A stretch of DNA of 64,000 nucleotides from Pseudocercospora fijiensis CIRAD86. Its lineage: Eukaryota > Ascomycota > Dothideomycetes > Mycosphaerellales > Mycosphaerellaceae. A program made the translations under genes and the position numbers. Below the pieces are notes generated by a model, which was not told the origin of the DNA, did not search any database, and saw nothing but the letters and a program-made list of their open reading frames with translations. Where the stretch lies: positions 3,143,869 to 3,207,868 of the forward strand of contig NW_006921538.1 in the NCBI RefSeq assembly GCF_000340215.1, given 5' to 3'. Below, in pieces: positions 42,335 through 53,766 of the stretch. Position 1 is the first letter of the stretch. Each line of letters starts with the position of its first letter.

Positions 42335-45300
42335 TTAGGTTCGATCTTTAATATAGGAAACGCTAAGGTTTATTAGGAACCCGAGTAAGATAGCTAGGGG
42401 AACGCTGCCCCTACCGTACTAGAGATAACTAGGGACGAGATTTATCGTACCTTCGAGAGTCTCTATACTAGATAGTAGACGATAGAAGCCTAGCTATAAG
42501 CTACTCGTTCCGCGCTCTAATACGCGGAAGCGTCTCGCTAGCCCGGGCCTCCCGAAGCTAGTTTAGTACGAGACTAGTCTACGAACGAGATCCTAAAGGG
42601 ACTACTAGAAACTCTCTCGGCTTCCGGCTAAAACGTAACGGCATCCCGCGAGTAGAAACTACTATTATAGGATAGGAAAGCCGAGTCGTTCCGGGACTAC
42701 CTACTACGACTAAGAAGTTCGTACCGAGTTCGTTCCGGGCTAAAACTAAAGCTCTCCGAAGATTACTACTAGGACACCGTATACGATACCCTACCGGTAA
42801 AGGAACGCGCTAGGATGCGCTACTTCTAGGAAAGAGGAAGCCTTACGAAAGGAAAGGACCCCGAAGCTTTCTTCTAGCAACTCGAGGACGTCTTCGCGGA
42901 TAGCAACGAAGCTATAAAGGCGCTAGAGCAACTCTAAGCCCTAAGGCACTCCTAGGGACAACCTTAGTACGACTACTAGCTAGAATTCGACGGCCTCCTA
43001 CTAAGCGTAGGTAGAGACCGTTAGATAGACGATACGAAAATCGGTTATTTAAAGAACACCTTCTCGAACGCGGCTAAGACTTATACTGCCGCCGTACTAA
43101 AGATTAAGGATTACTACCTCTATATAGAGGAGGTCGAGCGGATTATAACGAACCTCGAGTCGATAGATTAGTTCAAATAGGCTACGAAACGCTAGCAAGA
43201 AAGGAAGAAAGAAGCAGCGAGTCCTACGGTCGTTATTCCCCCCTATACGGCCCCTACGGCGAATCCGAAGGTCGACTCTAATAGAGACGTAGTTATAAAT
43301 CCCGCTTAAACTAACGCTTCCTATAGAAAGAACCGCGGAGCCTAACAATCGACGGCGGGGAAACCTAGGGCTAAATAGGTCGACTCTATAGAAAGAGAGA
43401 AGCGTAAAGAGAAAAGACTCTACTTCCGCTACGGAGCGAGCAGACACCGTATTTAAGATTGCCCGTACGCCCCGCCGGCTTAGCCTACTAAGATTAGTAT
43501 CGCCTCCGTATAACCTATTCTAGAGGATACGGAAGAATAGTCGGACTTAAGCAGTTCCGACTCGGGAAAAGAGTAACTCCTACTCGTAGTTAGGAGTCGG
43601 GAATAGATAGAGTACGGGCAAAGAAATAGGAAGAAGTTAAAAAGGATATAAACGGGAATCTTATATATACCGATATAGTCCTCGAAAATAACGTCGGAAC
43701 TTCTGCTCTTATCGACGAAGGATACTAGCATTACGCTACAATTAATGCAGGCCTAGCTAAAGGCCTCGGACTTAGCTATATTAGCCGTAAGTCCCGAGAA
43801 GTAAAAGGAGCGTCGGCGGCAATATAAGACGCGAAAATTGTAGGAGTCGTCGCTTTCCGGACAGAAATTAACGGATTCTAACAAACGGTATACGCTTACG
43901 TCGTACTAGGATTAGCTTTTCCCCTTATCCTAGGGAACCTATAGAAGGCATATAGTAAGGTCCGGACCGCGCCTAAAAAACGACGGTACTACTACGGGAG
44001 GGCTCGGTATTAGATTAAAGAAGGGCGCTATTACCGCGAGGTCGATATAAACAGGAATATCGCTACGATTAACGCCGCAAGAAGTCTGCTTGCCGCGACA
44101 ATTACTAAGGACACTAAAAAGGCCCTAAAGACGAAGGAATACCCGACGATCGAGGAGCTAAAGAAGAAGCTACCTCCGGAGGTTCGCGATACAGCCGCGC
44201 TGTTTTGCTAAAAGGAAGCCGATAAGTTAGCGCCTTATCGCCCTAGTATCGACTATACGATAGAACTCCGGGAGAAACTAGACGGATCCCTACCTTAACT
44301 CCCTTAGGGTCCGCTCTATAGTATATCGAAATAAGAACTCTTAGTCTTGCGGAAGTCGCTAGACGAGCTCCTAAAGAAGGGGTTTATAAGACTAGCGAAC
44401 TCTAAAGCGGCGGCGCCCGTACTATTCGTTAAGAAGCCTAGGGAAGGACTGCGGTTCTACTACGACTATAGGGCGCTTAACGCTCTAACGAAGCAAGACA
44501 GATACCCCCTCCTACTAATCCCGGATACTATAAGGAACCTAACGGAGGCCCGGTAGTTAACTAAGGTTAACGTAGTCTCGGCCTTTTACAAGATTAGAAT
44601 AGCAAAAGGATACGAGTATAAGACAGCCTTCCGGACGAGGCTAGGCTCGTTCGAATAGCTAGTATACCCGTTTAGTTTATCCGGAGCCCCGGCTATATTT
44701 TAACGGTATATTAACACTCTTCTATAGAAGTATCTAGACGACTTCGCGTTAGCGTATATAGACGACGTAGTTATCTACTCGAGCGGGTCGAGGGAAGACT
44801 ATTTCCGTAAGGTAAGAGCGGTACTTAAGAAGCTTTAGGACGGAGGCCTTTACCTCGATATTAAAAAGAGCGAATTCGCCTAGAAAAAGATTAAGTACCT
44901 AGGATTTATCGTCTACGCCGACGGAGGAGGAGTATTAGCTAACCCCGAAAAGGTAGAAGCCGTACGAAAATAGGTAGTACCTAAGACCTAAAAGGAAGTT
45001 CGTCGTTTCTTAGGATTTACGAACTACTACCGCATATTCGTACCGAACTATTCTAAGATCTCCGCGCTATTAACTGCGCTTACTAGTAAGGGAACCCCGT
45101 TCGCCTAGAGAGAAGAATAGGATAAAGCGTTCGAGACGCTAAAGGACAAATTCTACCGCGCCCCGGTACTTACCTAGTAGGACCCGTCCCTCTCTACCTT
45201 CCTTAAGACGGATTATAGCGGGTTCGCGATTAGGGGCGCCCTTATCTAAGAAAAGGCGGGAATCCGCCGACCGGTAGGCTTCTTTTTAAAGAAACTAAAC

Positions 45301-48300
45301 AAGGCGGAGATTAATTACGATATCTACGATAAGGAAATGCTCGCAGTCGTATCTAGTATTAAGTTTTAAGACTCCGAGCTAAAATTATGTAGCCCCTTTA
45401 CGATTTAGACGGACTATAAGAACCTAGAATACTTTATAGTAAAGCGCTAACTGTCCGAAAGACAGATCCGATAGTAGGAAGAACTAGCGAAGTACTAGTT
45501 TACCCTAGTCTACCGGCCGGGAATCGAAGCTATCCTACCGGATACTTTATCGAGGAGGGAACAAGATACATTAGGCTAAGACGATAAGCTTTCGAGGTTC
45601 CGGAGATTCTTAGAGCCGGACCTCTCTCTAAACTAGCCGGAAAACGTCTAGATTTCTAGTACTACTATCCGTAGCTTCCCGCGTATAACGAAGGCGAGCC
45701 CGTTATCCCTACTCGCGAACGAAACGGAGCCCGCGTAGCCTTCGCCGGAAAGCGCTAAACTATTCTAGGACCTAGAGATAAACGATATATAGAAGAGCAT
45801 TGTCGAGAAAGATACGGTATACTAGACGGTAGTACGAAAAATCCGTAAGGGAGGTAGAATATTGCAACCGGAAATTAAAGCAAAAATTTAGATCGGGGAT
45901 TGTATAATAGACCCTAAGGGGTTCCTTCGCTACCGCGGTAAGCTCTAGGTTCTAGGAGCCCTAGCGACGACGGAAACCGAATATAAAGATATAGGGGCCG
46001 AGGAACTATAGTAGGATATACTACGTACGAAGATTATCTAGTCGATCTACGACTCGCCGCTCTACGGCTATCCCGGCCGGGATTCTACTGCTTCTATACT
46101 AGGTCGCGACTTTTACTAGCCGCTATAGTCGAAGCAGGTGCGGCAATTCCTACGGAACTGCAACTATTATAGACGCAATAAGATATAGAGGGAATACAAA
46201 CACGGCCTCCTAAAACCCCTACCGGTACCCGACCGTTTCTTCTAGGAAATCTCGATAGACTTTATAACTAACCTACCGGAGTTAGATAGGAACCGGTATC
46301 TATAGGTAATTAAAGACCGCCTAAGCAAATAGATCGCCCTTATCGGTACTCCCTCTATAAAAGTAGAGGAATGCGCGGTTTTGTTCCTAAAATACTAGGT
46401 TAGGCATTACGGACTTCCTCGTACTATTACTAGCGATAGAGGTACGAATTAGACGAGCACTTTCTAGAGGGAGATATATCGACTACTCGGCGTAAAGCAG
46501 AGGTTAAGCTCCGCCTACTACCTACAAACCGACGGAGGTCCGGAGCGCGCAAACTAAGACGTATAGGCTTACCTACGGAACTATATTAACTAGATGCAGT
46601 CCGATTAGAACTAATAGCTTCCTACGGTAGAACTAGCGTTTAACGGGAGATACTAAGCGGGGTTAGGAATAAGCTCTTTCTTCGCGACTTACGGTTACGA
46701 ATCTACCTCCCCCGTTGCGTTAGAAGAGGACCTAGCTATCGATAGACGGCTAACTATAGCGAAACGGGCGGAGGAGTTCGTAAACAAGATTAAGCAGATC
46801 TTAGATCTATACTAAGTATAGATAGCGGAAGCTATATAGAAATAAGAGGATAGCGCGAACAAGACTAGAACTCTAGCGCCGGTATATCGTATTAGAGACA
46901 AGGTCTAGCTCGACCTAAGGAATTACTAGACCGGCAGACTAAAGAAGAGCCTCGACTCGAAGTACGCTAAGTATACGGTAGAAGAGGTATTATCGCCTAT
47001 CTTAGTACAACTCTCGGGGATACCTAGCAACATTTACCCGGTATTCTATACCGACCTTCTAAGACTTGCGAGCCGGGACCCCCTTCTAGGGTAGGTAACC
47101 GACGACGAACAGCCGGACCCTATCTTAATCGAGACGTATAAAGAGTAGTAGGTCGAAGAAATCCTATACGCCCGAAAAAAGAAGCAGGGCCGAGGGCGAG
47201 AAGCACTCGTAAAATAGAGCAGGTACTATAAACCTACGTAGGAACCCCTAGACTATATCGCGGATACCTCCGCGCTAGACGACTTCGAAGCGAAATATAG
47301 ACAAATCGAGGAGAACGACGGGCCTCTAGAAGATTAGGAGAAGAGAGGAAAACGGAAGAAATAACGTAGTAACCTAGAGTTTTTCCGCGGAATAACGGGT
47401 TTATAGATTCTAGGGACTTTTGCTAACTTCTAGAGTTTGGATTTTCTTACTAACTTATTAGACTTGGAATTACTAGAATACTAGAGAAGGGAAACATAAT
47501 TTAGAGCTAGGAAGAATTTTATTTAGGTATTTATAAGTAAGTGTCGGGTCTCCGCCCGAAATTAGAAGGTTACCTTAGGACTATAAAAAAAATAATAATA
47601 ACACATCCGAAGCTACCTAGAAACCCCTAGAAAACCTACGGAAACCTTTACTCCTCTAGCGGACCTAGACAATTGTTACTAAGACGGAGGGCGGTCGGAA
47701 CGCTACTAAAAAAGAGAGGTTAGCGAGAGAAAGTCGAAGGGCAGCGAGGAACTTACGTCTAAGTCTATTAAGCTACGACATTAGCGACGGTGTTCGTTAC
47801 CTCCGAGGCGATAGCGCTAAAACAAACGGTTAGCGAGGGTTTTATCGCGGGGAACGGAGAATCTTACCTAGATAACAACCCCTACGGCTAGAGAGACTTA
47901 AGGGCTTTCTAGGCCTTAAGAACCTTAAGAAGCTCGGAGTGCTTCTCGGCGACATTAGCGCGGGTCGCGCGGGTATAGCTAGCGTAGGCTACGTAGGCTA
48001 TTTAAGGACTAAATAGTTAGCGAGAGATTTAATACGGGAATCGCGATAACTTATAGTAGGGCGTAGGCAATTCTCTTACGAGCGCAATTAGCGCAAGCCC
48101 TCGAGCTAGCGGGCTTAAGAAAGGTTAGCGGACCCTACGATAAATCGGACGGGAACCTTATAGATTAGTCGGCGTAGTCTTCGCCGGAGTTGTAGCAACT
48201 AACGTAGTAAATTCGGCGAGCTATCTAGGATAAGTTAATTTTACGAAGGGAACCGAGGAGGAAGGGGAGGGACTTGCGGTGTTAGTAGTAGTAGTAGTAG

Positions 48301-48699
48301 TAGTAGTAGAGGTATATATAAAGAAAAGAGGAAGAAGAAGAAGAAGAAGGAAATATTAATACTCCTAGAAGGCGACGCCGAAGTAAAGGTCGCGAAAGCA
48401 AAGGAAAGCGCGACTATAAGTAAAGCGTTTAAAAGCGCAGTTACGGCGCGTTCTAGAAGGCGGTAAGCAGGTAAAAGAGCGCGGTTTAGCAGTCGCGAAG
48501 AAAGTTATAGTCGTTAAAACCCTAAGTACGGCAACCCCGACCGGAAAGTAGCGGAAACCCCGATCGTAAAGGAGGAAACTACGAGCGCGTTACTCTAGAG
48601 AAGCTTAGATAGGTACAGATCTAACGGATAAAGTAATAGCGATAGAAACTACGGAGGGCTTTCTATCCCCGCTAAGGAAGGGGAGGAGGACGGGGGTAA

Positions 48700-48886
48700 T
48701 ATAAAGGGCTACGCCCTAGGTAGAAAGCGCTAGCCTTAGGCATTCGGCCTACGCGACTCTAACCTACTGCTTAGCGCTTAGCGTACCGCACAAAACTATT
48801 CGGATTCACGTAGATAGACTTAGCTCTTTATCGAACCTATTAAATCTTACATCTAGCATCTACGTACGCGTTACTTACCCGTAACA
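48700..48886 (+). repeat. 3' LTR of gypsy element I
   Basis: 187 bases preceded by a purine tract (GGGGAGGAGGACGGGGG) and followed by the duplication CTAGA at 48,887-48,891. Confidence 0.93.
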
Positions 48887-48891
48887 CTAGA

Positions 48892-51553
48892 GATTATTAG
48901 CCCTCTTTCCGAGCCTACGGGTTTGTACTTACTCGCGCGCCGATAGAGATCGAACTCTTCTTTATTTACTTTAGTAGTTGCTTCCTCTTCTGCCTCTACT
49001 TCCTACCTACGAAACAGGTATAATATCGGAGCCTTCTAAACCTTCTTTTTCTTTATAGGAGCTGCATTTAGACTAGTTTCTTTCCGACGCTCGTAGAATA
49101 TCTTTTCTAGAATAGTCTAGTAATGCTTCGGCTATACCTCGTCCGCCTTCTATTCCGGCCTCTGCTAGTATATATCCTTTTCTACTAGGTTAAGCAAGTA
49201 CGTAACGCTATAGATATCCCCGAACGAGTTAAAGGTAGTACTATAATATTTATACAACTTAGTATAGGAGGTGTCTATAGCTTTCGTTATAGCTACTTTC
49301 TAGGGAACGCTCTTCTTAGCTAGCTTAGCTACGGTTTCCTCGAGCTCGTTAAAGAGCTAGTTATAGTACGTAAAGACAAGGTAGATCGTCGGTCCTCGGG
49401 TTCTTCTAATCGTAGTAGTAACCTTCGCGTAATGCTTACTAATATCGACGAGATACTCTGCTTAGCGCTATTCGGCGGCGGTAAGGCCGAGCTACTTAAT
49501 ACCCTCGGAACTCTAATAGATCTCGAGAGCGGTACGTAAAGTATATTCCCTCGTAACTATATAGAAAGTCGAATCGAACCGGGTCTTAACGTCTTAGGTA
49601 AAACGGAGTAGGCGCTAAGGAGGCCGCTTTTACTATCGCTTATTCTATGCGATATTCTAGGCATCGGTTTTAGGGCGCTCGATTAGGTTCTTTTAAATAG
49701 CCTCGAATCGGTTATATCTCTATAAGCTCGAGTTCGTATATATTGCTAGACGACGAAGCTAGAGAAAAAGAGTTAGAACTATACTAGGTTGCCGGCTATA
49801 GGTGCCGGCTACGGACAAAAGTTATACCTTATATAAAACGAGAGCGAGGCTCTCTACCTTATCCCGTCTTATTACTATAATAAGTTTCTCGACTTTCGAC
49901 TTTGCTTTATCCTTATCTAGGATCTTCTATTAGTCGTCGTTTAATAGTGTAATTTTAAGCGTCTTAAAGAGGGCTCGGATCGCGATTTGAACTATATAAG
50001 CGAGGTAGGGAAACTTCTATAGGGATATAACTAGCAACGACGTCGGCTCCGATTCGTTAGGGCTAGGGCTATTAATAGGCTCCTCTTTATCGTTATTATC
50101 GTGCGTATTATCGTACGTATCCGGAATCGTAGCGAGCTTAACATTCGGAAGATTAAGCTAGATTGTAGACCTTATAATCTCCTCTACGTACGCGACCCTA
50201 TCGATACAATTAGTAATTTTAAAGACATATACGAGTGAATTGTATATACAACGCCTTATATAATGTTCGATTATTACTAGCGTTGTCCGTAGTAATCGAG
50301 ATTAGTTTTGTTATTACGCTAACCCTATCTATTGCCGTATAGACAAGCTTCGCTATATCCTTACTAGTATAGGAACCTAGAATTTCAGGGAATCCGATTA
50401 TAAGTTCCTAGAGTTTCTAATCCGAATTAATAAAGTATAGTATAATCGAGAGGAAGGAGGCTCTTATAGTCCGGCTTAACTAGCTATCGATAGTAATAGC
50501 TACTCGGCGAGTATTACGGAGGATCTCCCGAATATCGTCTAACGCAGCCTCTTTGTTCTTTTCGAATATAATACGCTAGGTTGTCGCGCCGAGAAATAGG
50601 GGAGGGTAGTTTGTAAGATATAGGTATGTCTTCTATATAGACTCCCTTTCGTAGAAGTCTTCCGGAAGACCGTTTATAGCTAGTATTTCGTTTGCTAGTT
50701 GCTTAAAGTCTTCGGGGGAGAAATCGGTAGCCTTTAATCCTAGAGCTTCCTTAAGCGTAGCCTATAATAATTAGCTAGACCTCTACGGTTAATTCAAGTA
50801 GCCGGAATCTATAGCCGGAATCTATAGCCGGCAGCTATAGCCGGTAGCTGTAGCCGGTAGCTGTAGCCGGCATTTTAGAAGACGTACCTCTTTCTAGAAC
50901 GCTGTATCTATATTAACTCTCCTCTCTCTTTAAGATTCCCGATACCGTTTAGAATAGAGATAGTTCGTAGGCGATAAGTTCCTATCCCCTAGTTTCGGGT
51001 GTTTTAAGATTAAACCGTAGAAGTTGTAGACAATTACTAGTTAACCTTTAAGTCGAGAAGTCGTATAACGGTGCAATGCCCCCTCTATAAAGAACTTCTA
51101 GAATGTGTCCGTTCGCTCCTTACTCCCCTATCGCATCGAGTACTTCCGGAGTTTACACTCCTTCGAACGTAAGTATAAAGGGAACTATATCTTATAGACC
51201 TATTAATTAAACTGCTCTATATACTCGGGTTTCTAAAGATACGCCTAGCTAGCCTTTTCGAAGATTTCCGGGTTAATACTCGATGTTCTTATATCTCCGA
51301 ACAACCTTCTACTTAGACTCCGTAAAGGTAAGGACTAGGTAGTAGTACCCTATAATAAATTCCTACTACTAGGATTCGGAGAGGATAAATCTAGCCCTAA
51401 TCGTCGTCTAGGACTCGATAGGCTCGAAGGTAAGTATACGACCTCCTCTCGACGTTGTCGCAATCTCGCTCGTATACTAGACTGTTTCGACTGTCGTCTC
51501 GTTATTACCCTTCCTAGTGTAGCGCCTAGTATATATACAATATCGGTCGGCAT
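48892..51553 (-). pseudogene. hAT transposase, main part
   Basis: Starts near 51,553 (MPTDIVYILGATLGR), though the first 60 codons lie in a different frame from the rest, so the exact start is uncertain. Read through RIP stops, the body contains the hAT hallmark ITTDNASNNRTL near 50,300, preceded by DIAKLVYTAIDRVSVITKLI, and further on LVFTYYNQLFNELEETVAKL and KYYSTTFNSFGDIYSVTYLL. Introns at 50,762-50,887 and 49,759-49,827 (TTCTAAC branch) both carry TAGCCGGC arrays. Gypsy element I cuts the gene after ERGLIIS at 48,891; the dimerisation region follows at 42,142. The enzyme would cut and paste the element by a DDE-type mechanism; it is inactive here. Confidence 0.87.
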
Positions 51554-51817
51554 GTTTTAAGGTTTCGTACGGTAAGGTAAGGACTTAGGAGTAGTAGATA
51601 TATACTAGTAGCTATAGGGAAACACCCTTTCTTTTACAGCATCGTATCGTTAGGAACAGCTAGGCAGTAAATAGCTAGCTACCTTTTTTTTTGTTTCCTA
51701 GCTGCCTAACTACTAGATTTTTTTTCCTAGCTACCCTAGCTAGCCTAACTACTAGAATTTCTTTCCTAGCTACCCTAACTACCTAAATTTTGCCTTCTAT
51801 ACGGCGGCTCTCTCCTA
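51554..51817. repeat. Short tandem repeat between two hAT genes
   Basis: Three to four diverged copies of a roughly 38-base unit with CCTAGCTACC and CTAACTAC words and T-runs at about 51,690-51,795. It lies between the transposase start and the end of the basic-protein gene. Confidence 0.6.
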
Positions 51818-53199
51818 CTAACGGAACCGAGCTACTATACCTAACGAATCTAAGCTCGTTTTTAGTCTTAATCTATCCTCTTTCGGTATAAGATACTCGA
51901 TAAGCAAATGCTTAGGCCGAGTCTAACTACGAAACCTAAGACTAACTAACAGCTCTATTAACTAATCCTAATCCTCGAACTCCTTCCGCTTCTTAGTAAA
52001 GACCTTAAAGAGCGCTCGAGCTTCTTCGGGTGCCTACGGAGTAGTCGAGATAAAGCCGTATCGCTAAAATAGGTAATCCTTCGGAGGCTTATATAGAGAT
52101 TTAGAGAATTCTAACGCTAACCTATCCTACTAGTAGCTTAGATTCCGGATACAAGCCCTCTCTGCCTTAGTAAAGATTTTATATAGTAGTAGCACTCTGC
52201 CTTCGAGAAACGCTTTCTATTTAACTATTAGTATCTGCCGGCTACGAACGCCGGCTATATATGCCGAGTATAGAATAATTACCTATACCCCTTCCTCCTA
52301 TAGTAATACTTCTGCCGTCCCTAGATACCTAGCCCCGATCGCATTAATCGCAAGCTACTTTGCCTTTATAGACGCAAAGGCTTCGCTCTAATACTAATAA
52401 AGAAACTTCTACTCTATATCGAGGATATAAAGACGACTAGTCTCGATTCTAATCCTTGCTAGCTTTTCGTAGTAGCTTTGACTATGATTTTCTAGATTAA
52501 TAGGACTTATACCTTAGCCCTTTACTAGTATCTCGTCTCTTTAACTATACTCGATCTACTCCTAGCGCTTATCGTCTATAGCGTTAGGCTCTAAGACTGT
52601 ACCTGTTACTGGATCGACGTACAGCATCTCCTCGCTTTTTTTAGTTCCTTTATTCGTAGTATTAGGCTCTATCGCGGTATCCTAAACTCTAGTATTATTA
52701 TTCTCGGCTATCTAAATATCTCCGTTACTATCGGTCGTATCGATAGAGGTAGCGGCTATAGGTCTAAATACTATTAGTTAACGTATTAAAGAAAAATATG
52801 CCGGCTATAGCTGCCGGCTACGGCTACCGGCTATAGCTGCTAGCTACGGCCGCTAGCTAGATTGACTTACGCTACTAGAACTTTACGCTCGAAAACTAGC
52901 CGCAATTCTTTCCTCCTCTTAGCCTTCTCTTAGGTTGTCTTCTTATTCTAACCTTTACTTTTTTCTATAGGCGCTAGCTATCGATAGAATGCCTTATTCC
53001 GCGCCTTTCTTCTCTTATCCTTAGCTCTTTTATCCTTATCTATCTTGTCCTTTCTCTCGCGGTCTCGTACGGAATTCTTCTTCGTAGAGTACTTCTCTTT
53101 AGTCTTACGCTTTTTAGTTAGACGCTTAGGCAAAACAAACTCGCGGTCTTTAGTTCTATCTTCTATTTAGCGCGCGGCGCGCTTCTCTCTTGCTATTAT
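51818..53199 (-). pseudogene. Unknown basic protein carried by hAT
   Basis: Three exons on the minus strand, 53199-52871, 52770-52283 and 52216-51818, about 405 codons. Intron 1 (GTAAGT donor, GTTAACTAATAG end) and intron 2 (GTAATT donor, TACTAATAG near the end) both carry TAGCCGGC arrays. Exon 1 is extremely basic (KKRKTKEKYSTKKNSVRDRE, RAKDKRRKARNK), a likely nuclear or nucleic-acid-binding region. Exons 2-3 are helical, with ESYYEKLARIRIETSRLYIL-type and EEARALFKVFTKKRKEFED blocks. The start codon seems to have changed from ATG to ATA at 53,197-53,199. All internal stops are at likely Gln/Trp codons. I recognise no family. Confidence 0.65.
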
Positions 53200-53340
53200 A
53201 AGGGAAAGGGGCGGGGGCGCAGCGTATAGTAGTTGTTGTCGGTATAGGTATAGAGGAAGAAGTTAAAAGTGTTAGAATATCGCGAAGCCTTAATTGTTAC
53301 CGCCTACGTAACGTTATATAGGTAAGCTTTCGCAACTATA

Positions 53341-53632
53341 GCAACTACGCCCCGGCAATAGTAACTACGCCCTAGCAACGGCAACTACGCCCTAGCAACG
53401 GTAATAAAGCGTAGTAAATACAACCTAGTAACTATTATAGCCGGCAATCGTAGCCGGTAGTCGAATAAGAGTGTCCTTGTAGCAAAACTACGCCCTAGCA
53501 ACGGCAACTACGCCCTAGCAACGGCAACTACGCCCTAGCAACGGCAAAAGAGCGTAGTAAATGTAATAGAGTTGCTATTATAGCCGGCAATCGTAGCCGG
53601 TAGTCGAATAAGAGTGTCCTTATAGCAAAACT
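53341..53632 (+). repeat. Subterminal minisatellite of hAT
   Basis: Six or seven copies of the 20-base unit GCAACTACGCCCTAGCAACG in two blocks (53,341-53,400 and 53,482-53,544), each followed by a copy of a longer segment containing a TAGCCGGC pair and AATAAGAGTGTCCTT. The arrangement is a tandem duplication of a roughly 140-base higher-order unit close to the right end. Confidence 0.85.
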
Positions 53633-53732
53633 AATACAGTCTCTAGTTTAAACTAGGAATCTATATAGTTCGAAAAAACCAAACTAGAACTAGGGAGCTA
53701 GTTCGCCGCTAAGAAACCAAACTATATACGTT

Positions 53733-53757
53733 TAGTAGTTCGGAAACCGAACTACTA
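53733..53757. repeat. Perfect hairpin at right end of hAT
   Basis: TAGTAGTTCGG, three A, then CCGAACTACTA: 11-bp perfect arms. The right arm is part of the terminal inverted repeat, so the TIR inner sequence occurs here in both orientations. The left end lacks this hairpin. Confidence 0.9.
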
Positions 53758-53766
53758 CGGGGTCTA
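53747..53766 (-). repeat. Right terminal inverted repeat of hAT
   Basis: Reverse complement reads TAGACCCCGTAGTAGTTCGG, pairing with 37,449-37,468 with one mismatch. TAGAATTC follows at once. Confidence 0.92.

Larger units (their letters stand above)
42148..48886 (+). mobile_element. Gypsy element I: chromodomain Ty3/gypsy retrotransposon, RIP-inactivated
   Basis: Complete, 6,739 bp, the youngest insertion of the nest. In order, read through RIP stops: gag (42,335 to about 43,420); a CCHC knuckle at 43,421-43,463 with both first Cys changed to Tyr; protease-like segment near 43,690 (SALIDEGY); reverse transcriptase with [18 protein letters not shown] (about 44,455-44,510) and YIDD at 44,755-44,766; RNase H around 45,200-45,560; integrase with SIDFITNLPEL near 46,250; and a chromodomain at about 47,120-47,290 (VEEILYARKKKQGR, then RYYKPT.EPLDYI). 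Protease-RT-RNaseH-integrase-chromodomain is the chromovirus order. A 1.3-kb non-coding tail with (GTA)n and (GAA)n runs at 48,282-48,350 precedes the 3' LTR. Chromodomains of such integrases can direct insertion to heterochromatin. Confidence 0.92.
37631..53618. repeat. Interspersed TAGCCGGC motif arrays of the hAT element
   Basis: Short tandem runs of a 12-13 base unit built on TAGCCGGC (often TAGCCGGCAGCG or TAGCCGGTAGCTG), in both orientations. Clear clusters lie at 37,631-37,653, 38,471-38,523, 39,099-39,143, 39,695-39,755, 39,930-39,957, 40,632-40,655, 41,640-41,666, 49,790-49,814, 50,798-50,872, 52,236-52,266, 52,800-52,859, 53,438-53,462 and 53,580-53,604. Several fall inside introns with good splice sites: 39,066-39,156, 49,759-49,827, 50,762-50,887, 52,217-52,282 and 52,771-52,870. 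I see tandem runs only within the hAT element. The full ten-base palindrome TAGCCGGCTA is the implied core. Confidence 0.85.
37449..53766 (-). mobile_element. hAT DNA transposon carrying histone H3-like genes
   Basis: Ends are 20-bp terminal inverted repeats starting TAGACCCCG, with one RIP-type mismatch, flanked by the 8-bp duplication TAGAATTC (37,441-37,448 and 53,767-53,774). Eight-base duplications and short TIRs of this type are the mark of the hAT superfamily. The span is 16,318 bp; without the nested gypsy element I and its duplication it is about 9,574 bp. Genes read through RIP stops, mostly on the minus strand: hAT transposase, two H3-like genes, a basic protein, a possible recombinase-like fragment, and a plus-strand unknown protein near the left end. 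Introns and spacers carry arrays of a TAGCCGGC motif. The element lies in element II, so it is younger than II and older than I. Confidence 0.9.

Noticed and set aside
43097..43731. Minus-strand ORFs of 83-116 codons (also at 53,883-54,517) as genes
   Set aside because: They are antisense to the gag region of gypsy elements I and II. RIP creates stops in the sense frame and leaves this antisense frame open. Both copies show them because the elements are related.
37631..53618. TAGCCGGC arrays as a CRISPR-like array
   Set aside because: Eukaryotic context, units of 12-13 bp without unique spacers, many located in introns.
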